64,000 nt of DNA from Anaeramoeba flamelloides (Eukaryota > Metamonada > Anaeramoebidae), in the NCBI GenBank assembly GCA_027625915.1, contig JANTQA010000051.1, positions 3,348,501-3,412,500 of the forward strand, read 5' to 3'. The notes beneath the pieces are model-generated. The model did not search any database. It was not told the DNA's origin and saw nothing but the letters and a program-made list of their open reading frames with translations. Made by a program: the position numbers and the translations under genes. Positions 30,577 to 41,200 of the stretch are shown one piece after another (within the stretch, counting starts at the first letter, position 1; each line of letters starts with the position of its first letter).

Positions 30577-31115
30577 ATATATAAACCCCGTTCCAAAAAT
30601 TTGGACATACCCAAAATCAAAAATAGGCAAAAAAAAACCCAATTTATTGTATTTTCCCAAACCTAATATAAAACCACATTTAAGTTACAAGGTATTAATG
30701 TTTTTATAAGTAATCCTTTTCATCCAAATAAAAGAAAAAAATTTAAAACTCAAAAATAAAAACAGGTGTGTCCAAAATGATGAAACGCGCGGAAAAAAAA
30801 ATGTATTGGTAAATTTGTTGAAATTTCACCAACAATTGTTCATCGATCAAATGATAAGATACCATCTACCAATTGTATTTGATTTTCCAATTTAACAAAC
30901 TCAACACTAACCTTCTATCAACCATTGAAAAAAATTTCGAGATCTAACGAAACAGATTACGTAACTGCAAAAAAGGAAATGAAAACAAAACAAAAAAGAC
31001 AAAAAATGAAATTGTTTATAAAATCAAAATTCTTTCCAATTTGAATTTAAAGTACAGTAATGATGTTCTTTCAACTGTATAAACTGTGTCCAAATTTTTA
31101 GAATCTAGTTTATAT
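30577..31115. mobile_element. Second decayed Tc1/mariner-like element
   Basis: Ends TATATAAACCCCGTTCCAAA plus AATTTGGACA at the left and TGTCCAAATTTTTAGAATCT plus AGTTTATATA at the right form imperfect inverted repeats of about 30 bp, with TA at both borders. Inside, at about 30820-30890, one frame reads VEISPTIVHRSNDKIPST, which resembles the second helix-turn-helix of Tc1 transposases. Most of the coding region is gone. The ends differ from those of the element at 28787, so it is a different family. Confidence 0.55.
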
Positions 31116-31654
31116 ACATATCTATTAGACAAACGAATTTTATGCTTCACTCACGTTGCGGAAACATGTTTAATAAAACCAAAAAAAACTTCTTACATGT
31201 GATAGATATATCATCTTTTATATGATATCATATTATTATTATGTTATTTAATATTGTATATAGAACGTACTACTTGTTAATACATACTTTCAAAAATTTT
31301 AAATTTCACAAAAAAAAATCCATATTAAAACATATTTTACAAGACATTTTTTAAAAAATAATTTAGGTACTAATATTGGGAATTTTTGTGATTTAATGTA
31401 GATTTTTTTTTGTACTGTAAATTTTTGCGATATTTTGTGTATTAAAAATTTTATTCCAAATATAATCTTTTTCTAGACCTTTTTTTCATTTTATAAATGT
31501 AAACTTAAAATTCATAATAAATGGTCCATCTTACATTTTAATTTTGAATCGCTTTTGTATCATTTAAAAGTTTTTCCCCTCACAACGAAAAGTTTGTAAA
31601 TAAATCATTTTTTCTCTTTTTTATTTTTTCAACAGGGTTTTGTTAAAATGGAAA

Positions 31655-31777
31655 ATGAAAATAAAAAATTGGAAAGAAGTAATAGATGAATTAATGAAAA
31701 TATTGGTTTCAAATCTGAAAAAGAGATTAGATTTAGTCATTCAAATGGAAGGAGAATCGATAAATGGGTTTTATTAA
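31655..31777 (+). CDS. Possible orphan exon or small ORF of 40 aa
   Basis: The frame MKIKNWKEVIDELMKILVSN, ending INGFY then TAA, has balanced composition, unlike the surrounding noise, and an amphipathic Leu/Lys pattern. The frame is open upstream to a possible acceptor TTTTCAACAG at 31635. I do not recognise it and see no partner exon. It may be a remnant of a lost gene. Confidence 0.2.
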   Translation: MKIKNWKEVIDELMKILVSNLKKRLDLVIQMEGESINGFY

Positions 31778-32209
31778 TTTTTTTTCAATTTTCTTTTTTT
31801 TATGTAATGCTTCTTTCAAAATAAATAGACACAATTTTTCTTTTTAACGGTTTTTTTTATTTTTTTTTTCTTTTATTTTTAGACAAAAAATAAATATCTC
31901 TTGAGAATAGAACTGAATATTAAAATTGAAATTTTTATATTATAATAGATAACTTCAATTATTAAAAATAATTTTTTCTTTAAAATTTGATTTTTAATGG
32001 TCCAATGATTTTGAAAGGGGGTTTAGAATTACTCTCATTTTTTTCCAATGAATTCAAAAAAATTGAAAAAAAAAAAGTAATATTCTGTATTTTCAAAAAA
32101 AGTTTGAGTTTTATTGTTAGAAAAAATATATTATTCACTTTGGGAGTTATTCTATTCAAAAATTAGTAATATAAAATAAAGAGAAACCTTAAAGCTCATT
32201 GAATTCGTA

Positions 32210-32720
32210 CTTATTGTTGGAATCTCAAAATAAGTTCATCAAAATATTTCCAAAAAATGAAAAAGCAACAATCCTTTTTTTGGACAAAACTAGGCAGATA
32301 ACAATCAAATTCAATAAAAAAAGGTACAACAAGAGAAAGTTCAAAAAAAAAACAATTTTTAAACAATAAAACAATACTTATGGTTTTCCCCCTTCTATTC
32401 AAAATTTTATCAAGATTACAATATATTAGGTCAAAACTATTTTTAAAAAACATCAAAAAAAAAAAACTACACATAAATTTTCACCATCTAAAAAATATTA
32501 TATAAAATTGAGAGTAGAAACTTTAATATCCTTTTTTAATGTAATGTCTTACAAACAAACATATCAAAGTATTTATGGAAAATCAATCAATGATGAATAA
32601 CAATTTTAGTGTTTAAATATTAATATTGGATTTAGGTCTAATAAAGATATTTTAAAAAATAAATTTACCGTACTTCTATGGAAATGACTTCTTTATAAAT
32701 ATATTCGTTATTGGAAATAT
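32210..32720. repeat. Dispersed repeat, copy of 22270-22810
   Basis: See the entry at 22080. This copy follows the same order of blocks and has diverged by many small indels. The minus-strand frame of 87 codons here is low-complexity and not supported as a gene. Confidence 0.55.
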
Positions 32721-32917
32721 TATATTTATTAATGAAAATTCAAAAAAACAAACAAAATTTTAAATTTTTTATTAATTTAGTTTGATTTTTAAACTCTGAG
32801 TTATTTCAATTGATCGTAATTTTATGTTTTTTTATTTTCAACTAAAAAAACTACAAAAAAACAAATAAAAAAATAAAAAGTAAAAGTGATTGTTTTCGTT
32901 ATTAATTAAATTAATAA

Positions 32918-35030
32918 TTACGCATGCCAACTTTTGAGCCAAAACATTTTATCAAATTGTTCATTTGTGATTGGAAAGGAATAAATCCAAGGTATAAAAA
33001 AGGCATAGCCATAAATAATTGGAATTGATAATAAGGCGACAGCTAGCCATTTTAAGGGTTTCTTTGGTATAAAAGATTTAAAGAACGCGTCTAGTACCAG
33101 AGCTGATAACGGGAGTGCTGTTAGTAAAATTGGTGTGTAATGGTAGAGAAAGGTACACCTTGGCACGCCAGCATATATAAGGAGTGAAATAGCATACATT
33201 ATAAAAAAAGAGCTGCCCCATAGCATTGTTGAATCTATGAGCGCCCAAAAATACTGTGATCTGGAATACTTTTTCAAAATTCCTTGGGGCTTATTTCTAA
33301 TAATTGAAACTAAACCTCGAAAAAAGTAGACAAGGTAGAAGATAATAATTGCCAAGTTAAACCACCAGACAATGGGGTTTCCCAGACAAAATACATATCT
33401 TTTTTCCGATGAATTAGGCATTTTCGTGTCCCAATAGTTCATTACTGTGCAAGTGTGCAGCGGCCATGTGGTCCAATTGGAAGAAAATGGATGACCGCCA
33501 TCAACACCCATATTGTATTGTTGCATTTTTAATGTCATTTTGGTGGTTAAAGGGACTGTGGAAAGTGGGTTACGGTACGGAAGGCCATTCAGAGGATCGG
33601 TCTTGTTTATCAAAGAACCAATAAATTGATCGTCAAAGGAGTACTCATCGCCTTCCCCTTTATATGGCATCAAATTGAAATGGAAATAAAATCCAATGAA
33701 ATAAATCAAAAGCATAGGTATCAAATAAGCAAAGCCACGAATGAGTATGTGCCTTAATGTTGTTTCCCAGTCCTTGTGAATGTCATTGATGAAGATTAGC
33801 TCATGAAAGGCAATTCCAATAATTGCACCAATGGCAGTGACTTTTACACTGAAGGCGCACCCTATGGTGATGCCGGCAACAAAGATAAAAAAATACCACA
33901 ATTTGCTATATATTCTCAACCTCGATACCTTGATACAAAACATGATCGAAACAAGGATAAAAAAAAATAAAAACGGATCGGTGACAATCAATCGCGACTC
34001 GACTATGGCAGAGTTTTCAAAAAGGATCATAATAGATACGAACGTCGAAACAGGAATTGAAATGTTTAATACCCTACACAACATATACAAAGTGGGGCAC
34101 AACAAAGATCCAATAAAGGCTGTTGGTATCCGTAAACACATATAATCATTATTTGGGAATTTTTGGCCAATTGTCGCAAAGCTAAATTCTGCAGAGTAAT
34201 CTGGGCAAAAGATTTTTGCTGAGGCACTTAACATTAATTTACTTTTTGGTGGTGAACAAAATGTGAATTGTTTATGTTTTATTGGTTTTGGTTGTGTTTT
34301 CGTTTTTGTTTTTATTTTTAATTAATTTAGTTAATGTAGTTCGCTTTGAAAAAATCAAAGTTAAAAAAAAGAAAAACAAGTAAAAAAAATATCTTACGCT
34401 AAAGGTGGGCTTGGTTAAAAAAGTAATAATTGTTTTGATCGTTTTGTTTTGTTTTTTTTTTGTTGTGTTTTGTATTGTATTGTATTGTATTGTAGTGTTT
34501 TTGAAAATATAAAAAAAAATAAAAAGAAGTGATCTTGAATATTTTGATCAACAAAAGCAAGGGATAGACAAAAATTAGGTTAATAAATACTGAATATCAA
34601 AGAAATATTCTCCTCTATGATAACCATTTACAAATCCACCAAAATGGACTTCATCAAAAATTACAGAATCGGGAGTGTATAATCGATAAAATCTTGTGGT
34701 AAATGATAAAACAGTTAACAACAGCACCATAGGAATTTCAATTTTTAAATTACGATAAATCAATGAGTTGTGTGTGTCTCGATATTTTTTTAAATCAAAG
34801 GTTGCTGCTTTACAAAGGTCTTGGAAATAAGTCATTCTTGTTTGTATTTGTTTCTTTTTTTTTTTATTTGTGGTTCCTTGTTCTTGTTCTTGTTCTTGTA
34901 CTTTTTCTTTTTGTTTTTCTTTTTCTTTTACTTGGGTTTTTATTTCAGTCTTGTTTTTGGTTTTTATTAACTTTTTCTTTTTTGTTTTTGGTACTTGTTT
35001 TTTTGATTCTGTAATTTTGGTTTTTTGCAT
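32918..35030 (-). CDS. Protein O-mannosyltransferase (PMT family), no MIR domain, two exons
   Basis: Exon 1 is 35030-34591 and exon 2 34241-32918 (TAA), joined by a GTATTT-AAAAAG intron; the product is 587 aa. PMTs move mannose from dolichyl-phosphate mannose to Ser/Thr of proteins in the ER membrane. A K/E/Q-rich cytosolic tail (about residues 1-65) is followed by a first membrane span (about 98-115) and the loop PDSVIFDEVHFGGF, whose Asp-Glu pair (about 126-127) is the catalytic acid motif. Exon 2 gives several spans, then GHPFSSNWTTWPL, YVFCLGNPIVWWF, PRCTFLYHYTPILL and the end MFWLKSWHA, the signature of the PMT C-terminal four-span domain. The usual MIR repeats between the two membrane halves are missing; only about 60 residues connect them, as in bacterial and some protist PMTs. 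Oddity: the conserved HPPLGK after the first loop is not recovered. The GT-AG junction gives FDIHKLMLS, although TCACCACCAAAAAGTAAA (reading SPPKSK) lies just upstream of the acceptor. Confidence 0.9.
34242..34590 (-). other. Intron of the mannosyltransferase, with TGTAT/TTGTG repeats
   Basis: Length 349 bp, phase 2. In the plus orientation it carries TTGTATTGTATTGTATTGTA near 34470-34495, a pentanucleotide tract. The acceptor AAAAAG is unusual in having no pyrimidine tract, which is why the exon 2 start is less certain than the rest. Confidence 0.6.
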
Positions 35031-35109
35031 CTTTTTAATAAAAACAATTTAAAGTTAAAAAAATGATTTTCTTATTACCTTGTTTACCTCGTAACTCTTA
35101 AATTTTTGA

Positions 35110-35815
35110 AAAGAAAATGTCTAAATTTTGTATTTTTGAAATACTCTCAGATAATAAACTTTATAATATAAAATATTTTGAAAAAGGTTTCCAACTTTAT
35201 TAGATATTAATGACAATTACCAAAAAATGAAAATTTTCAGTAATATTTTTTTCAATTATATTTTTTAAATTTTTGAATTTTTTATTTAACATATTGGAGA
35301 AATTATTTTAATAATCTATTTTTTTCAATAGTCTAAAAAGAATCATATTTTTCCCCATTTAAAAATACAATAAAATATTTATTTTCAAAAGCTATCGCTA
35401 AATTAAATTGAAAAATGATTTTTTTTCTGTTTTTGGAATATTATTTATCATTTTATTTTTTCATGTAAAAATTTTAATATATTATTCCTGTTTTTTTCTG
35501 AAATTTTTTTGACAATTTATTATTTTTTGAAACTCAAAGTTTAATCTCAAGTTTATTCATTGTAAGTAATTTCAAAAAAAAAAAAATAAAATACCCCAAA
35601 AATATGTGTTTTTTTTAAAAGTCGGAATTTCGAAAAAAGTGTTTTTGAATATTAATGATTTTAATAGATATATATATATATATATCAAATTATATAAAAT
35701 TATCATGACTTTAATAAATATAATTTATAAAAGGTGTATAACTGAAATTCAATTGGTAATTTTAGCTAACTTATATTTTTGTCTTTGATTTTTTCATTGT
35801 AGTGATGTATTTGAA
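35110..35815 (+). mobile_element. CACTA-like non-autonomous element, copy 3
   Basis: Parallel to 22890-23600: TTTTGTATTTTTGAAATAC, TTGAAAAAGGTTTCCAACTT, TTTTTTCTGTTTTTGGAATA and the right end CATTGTAGTG (about 35798). The left end is worn. It lies directly upstream of the mannosyltransferase start on the other strand. Confidence 0.5.
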
Positions 35816-36829
35816 TAAAAAATGGCAGAAAAATTTCTCTTCTTTTTTTGATATTTTTCCTATATAACCAGAATCCCTAAAGAAGTTAGGTGATAATTTA
35901 AAAATTCTATTTGAAAATTAAAAATCTGGAAAATGAAGTTTAATATTTTTCTCATTTATTTTTCAATATTAAGATAAACTCAAGTCAATAAGTTATTTCT
36001 TTTCAAAAATTTGATGTCATCTCTTTGGATTTTATAAGATCGGGGTATTGTTTTTGAACACTTATGAGATACAGATAAAATCTGAATTTTCATTTTACCA
36101 TCTATGACAAGCAATTGTCAAAATGGTTTTTGTTGGAAAATAGATTTGAAATTTTTCAATTATTTTTTTACATATTCCCCCTTCATTTTTACAACTAAAA
36201 ACTAAGTTCAAAAATTATGTTGTTTCTTAGAATTATAATAAAATCTAAAACATCATATAAATTCATAATTTAAGCATGTGAAATTATATCAATTTGAATT
36301 TTCATTATAAAAAATAGTAAATTTTGATTTTTTTGGATTATTTGTTATTATGATTTTTATGTAGTATGTGAAAATGACTTTAAAAGTTCGATAATATGTT
36401 TAGTCCAGTTTTAATAATTTCACTTTATATATCTTTCAAGATCAGTAAAAAATAAGAAGAATATTATTTAATAAAAAAATCCTATTTATCTTTTTCCAGT
36501 GACAATTTTTTGATAATTGGTTTCTGTAATCATAGTAGGATTCTCCTTCCATTACAACCAAAAAAAATAAATAAATAAACAATCTTTGAACAAGTTCATC
36601 CCTTAAAATTGAGTCAAATCGAAAAAAAATCCTCAGACTGGTAATTGAATAATAAATGGTACATAATTTTGTCTTCATTTTTGATTTCCTATTCAAAATG
36701 ATTTCAAATAATTTTTATGTCTTACCCTATTCTTTTTGTGTTTTTTTTATTATTGTATTAAAAGACTATTAAACCAAAAAAAAATCTGTGTTTATATTTA
36801 ATAACGAATTCAAAAAAATGTATCTTATC
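35816..36829. other. Intergenic DNA, no gene seen
   Basis: AT-rich sequence. A minus-strand frame at 36442-36696 has somewhat mixed composition but no motif, and I do not call it. Confidence 0.5.
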
Positions 36830-38010
36830 TTAAAATTGAAAAATAAAGTTAAAATTCGGATTACTACAAATTCAGACTTACTTTTAAATCTATTTCCAGA
36901 AAAGAATTATTGTTTTTAAAAAGTTTGATACATTTTTTTAATTTCTAAAAAGTTCAAAATTCAACATATTTCTGAATTATTTGAAAAAAAATATTTTCTT
37001 TTGCAGAAGATAGAAATCTAGTCTTTTCAAACATTTGTACAAAAATACACTTAAAAAATAAAAACCACAAAGCTCTAAAAAATCCCAGAATAAAAAATCT
37101 ACTTAATTTCTAAAAAAAAAATACAATAATTCTTTTAAACCTAAAAAATATAAATTTTTGATTCAAAGAACAGTTCGTATCAATTTTTTCTTTTTTTCTG
37201 AATAAAAAAATACAAATAAAAAAATAAAACCATCAAATTAAAAAATCTTCCCAAAATATCTTTTTAAACCTGGATAATTCAACTTATAATCTAAAAGAAA
37301 AACTTTTTAATTTGATTATTTTTCTTGAATAATGAGTAATCTAATTTTAATTTTTTTCAGTGGGTTATTAACCAGCACAAAGATTAAAGATATCAATTAA
37401 CAGTCTTAATAATTCTCAATTTTTTAACTTTTTAAAAACAAATAAAATTAATTCAAATCAATAATTCTAATAATAAATAATAATAAAAGATATTATCAAA
37501 TAATTGATTATAATACAAAACAGTTCCTTATTTATACTCTGATTATTTGAAAATTAATATTGTCTAATCTTTTAAATTTCAAGAAATTTTATAAATATTT
37601 GTGAATAAAATATACCATCATTTTTTTAGATCTTCAAGAGATTCAATATTTAGGTTTATTTTTATTGTACTTTTTTAATAAGATTAAAACCCAAGGTTAT
37701 TTGTTCATATAGGCTCTCTGAAATTACTAAAAGTGAGATTTCTTTAAAAGCAAATTTTTTTACAAATTTTTCAATTTCTTATTGGGATCCAAAAAAACCC
37801 AGACTAAAAAAATATCTAGATCTATTGAATGATAATTAATGGGAGAAAAAAACTGATTTAAAAAGGATAACTTATCTCTCTAAAGTTGATAAATGAGTTT
37901 ATAAATCAGATTTAATTGATTCCTTGTGTAAATAATTACTCTAATACCTTTGGGAAAACTAATAAATAAGAGTTACCAGCCCCTTACACAAATAGACAAC
38001 AATCCTAAAT
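36830..38010 (+). repeat. Shorter copy of the long repeat at 15573-18215
   Basis: Shows the same ordered blocks as the first copy but lacks its 16.2-17.2 kb segment and the 17.72-18.18 kb segment. It ends AATAAGAGTTACCAGCCCCT, matching AATAAGAGTTACTATTCCCT at the right end of the other copy. That supports 18.21 and 38.0 kb as real family ends. Confidence 0.6.
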
Positions 38011-38266
38011 TATACAGATACCTTTAAAAACTTTATTTGTTAAAGATCAATAAGGAAAAACAAGTGTATATTTTCACTCTTATATTATGAAAAAACAAAA
38101 AGAGATTTTTATCTTGTATGTAAGGAGATTGTGTGTGAAATATATTTAACAATTTTTCAAATTTCACTTTTGGAATAAATGTTGGAATAAACACTTTTCA
38201 TTTTTTCAAAATTTGTGTTTTTTAGTATTTATTGTATTTTAAATCTTGAACAAAAAAAAAAGAATT

Positions 38267-41200
38267 ATGGTTTTAGAGGCTTGTGTTATTCTTATTGATA
38301 ATTCTAGTCACTCAAGAAATGGTGACTTTACACCTAATAGATTTCTATCACAAATAGATTCTATTAACTTTATTGCTGGCACAAAAATCCAACAAAATAG
38401 GGTTAATACAGTTGGCATCTTATCAATGAGTGGGAGAAGACCAAATCTTGTTTTAGCACCAACAAACGATGTTGGGCAAGTCTTAATAGCCACAAATAAG
38501 ATCCAAATTGAAGGAAAGATGGATCTCATTTCGTCAATTGAAATTGCTCAATTGTCCCTCAAGCATAGATCGAATAAAGAACACGCCCAAAGGATTGTTA
38601 TGTTTGTTGCAAGTCCTTTGGAGGAAAAAAAAGAAGATCTTGAAAAAATTGGAAGCCAATTAAGAAAGGCATCGATTTCACTTGACATTGTTAGTTTTGG
38701 AGAAACAGAAAGAAATGAAGAAAAATTATCAGCTCTTATTGACAACGCAAATAGTGGTGATAATTGTCATTTATTATCAGTCCCAACATGTAATTTTCTT
38801 TTTTTTTTTTTTGTTTTTGATTTGTTTTTACTGTATTTTTTTGTCTTTACTTGTTCAAATGAAAAAAAATTTTTTTGTTTTCTTTTGACAATGTAAAAAC
38901 AAAAAACAAAAAAAACTGTCAAAAGATCTTTTAATAAAAATTTAACAAACTTTTGCTTGGTAAACAGTTCAACGAAAGTGTTCCTTTCAGCAGTTTGTTT
39001 TTGAATTTTTTTTCCTCGATCTTTATCGTTTCAAAAAAGCCTTGTTTTTAAAAACAAAAATTAGTCTTCTTTTCTTTTGAGTAATTTTAAAAAATGGTTG
39101 AGTGACAAAGACTTCAAAAGTCTCTATAAAATAGTTAAAAACTTAAACTTTAATTGAAATCTTTTCAGTTCAGCATTCAAAAACTTTTCTATTCACACTT
39201 TTTTTAAAACAGCTTTAAGAACTATCTAAAATAAATCTACTATGAGGGGTGTATAACCCAAAACATTGTTAAATTATGATCTTTATTTCTTGAGATCCAG
39301 CAGAACTATTAATTTTCAAATTTCACTTAAATTGGAAATTGTGCATTTGTCGAATTACGAATAGTAAGTTGGTACCAAAAACCAAAACCCAGCCATTATT
39401 GTTAAGAGTTGATTTTTTCAAAGATTTTTTATTGGAAACCAGATCGTACTTGTATAAGAAGAATAATGGTTATTAGGATGTGGAAAACACTACCAACTTA
39501 CAATTCTTAATCTAATCAAGAAAAATTTCAAATTCACAAAAATTGCGAAATTTAATAGTTCTTCTGGATCTCAAGAAATAAAGATCATAATTTAACAGTG
39601 TTTTGGGCGATACATCCCTCGTAGTAGATTTATTTTAGATAGACCCAAACTCAAACAATTAAAAGTTAAGGTTATTTTTCGATTTCTATGCTTCTTTTCA
39701 TTTAATACGGATTTGTTATTCCAAAGAATACAGTCAGTTCCACTTTTAAGACACAAACTACAACGAGAATTAAAGGCACAATAAAAATCTCAAATTAAGG
39801 CACAAAATTTTCGATTCTAGTAAAATAATTTGTAAAAAAAAAATTCCATATTTTGTGCCTTAATTTGAGATTTTTTTGTGCCTTAAATTTCATTGAAAGT
39901 TTGTGCCTTAAAAGTGAAACTGACTGTATTTAAAATTCTCAAAATTTTGATTAATTTTTTAGACAAAAATTAATCAATCACAATACTTGGTATTCTAATA
40001 TTCAAACCTTAAACACCACCTTTAATTTCAGTACAACACTTCATTAATAGTATTCATTTTTGCTTCTTTTATTTTGGATTTTTTTCAAACTTTTTTTGAT
40101 TTTTTTATTTTAATAAAAGGGAATAAACCTTTTCAGAATTAAAAGTGCTTTTTTTCACACTCCAACCTCTATTCCACATTCAAAAGTTTATTTATTCCCT
40201 TTTATTAAAATTATAAAAAGAAGAGGACTTTTAAAAAAAAGTACTCACCTTTTTAAAACCTTTTTCAAGTTTTCTATTTTAATAGCGTGACTGAAAACTT
40301 TTTTTTTAAAAGTTCTTTTTTTCAGACTTCAACCTCTATTCCACATTCAAAAGTTTATTTATTCCCTTTTATTAAAATTAAAAAATGAAGAGGACTTTTA
40401 AAAAAAAGCACTCACTTTTTTAAAACTTTATTTTTTTTGTGTATATCCTTCCTATGGAAATGATAGATTAATATTTCTAAATAAATATTAACGAATTAAT
40501 TTTAAACCAAAACAGCCTGAAAATATTTCCATTAACGAATAACCCCAAAATCTTTGATTTTACACTGAAATTTTCTTTTAGAAATTTAAGTGAAAAAACA
40601 TCGAGAGTGTAATTTACACTTTTTCAATAATCATAATAATACTTTATTTTTTTGACAAGTTTTAATTTTATCAATCTTAAAAAAAAATTATATACTTTTT
40701 TAAATAGCTGTACAATTTTCATTTTTCACTTTTCTCCAAAAATTTATTTTTCGAAAAAATAAAAAATAATAAAAATGTGTTTTGTTTAATAATATTCGTT
40801 TTAAAAAGGTTTGACTAAAATTTTTTTTAATATTGTTCTAAAAATACCTCTATTGGATTTTATCAACTGTTTTATAGATGCTTTTGAAAACTTTGTTTGT
40901 CGCCAGTTTTTAAAAGGACTATAATTGATTTCAAAAAAAAATGACCCACTTTCAAACCATGCTGTATTTTGGGAATTTTTGTTCCGAGTAACAAAATAAA
41001 TTGTGAAAAATAAACTCTGTTTTAGTCAAAGTTCTCCAACATTTTTTTTCAAATATCAATTATATTTTATATAATTGACCTTTGAAGAAAAAATAAGAAA
41101 TAAGTAGAATAATACACATCAAAGAATTGTTGATATATGTTTGAAAAAAAACTAATTAATCAATATATTTTCTTAAAAATTGAAAAACTCAAATTCTTAG

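Noticed and set aside
34763-35014. Plus-strand frames rich in Phe, Leu and Val opposite the PMT N-terminus
   Set aside because: They are shadows of the Lys/Glu/Gln repeat tail of the mannosyltransferase.
38308-38745. Minus-strand frames opposite RPN10 exon 1
   Set aside because: RPN10 on the plus strand is certain; these are complements of its codons.
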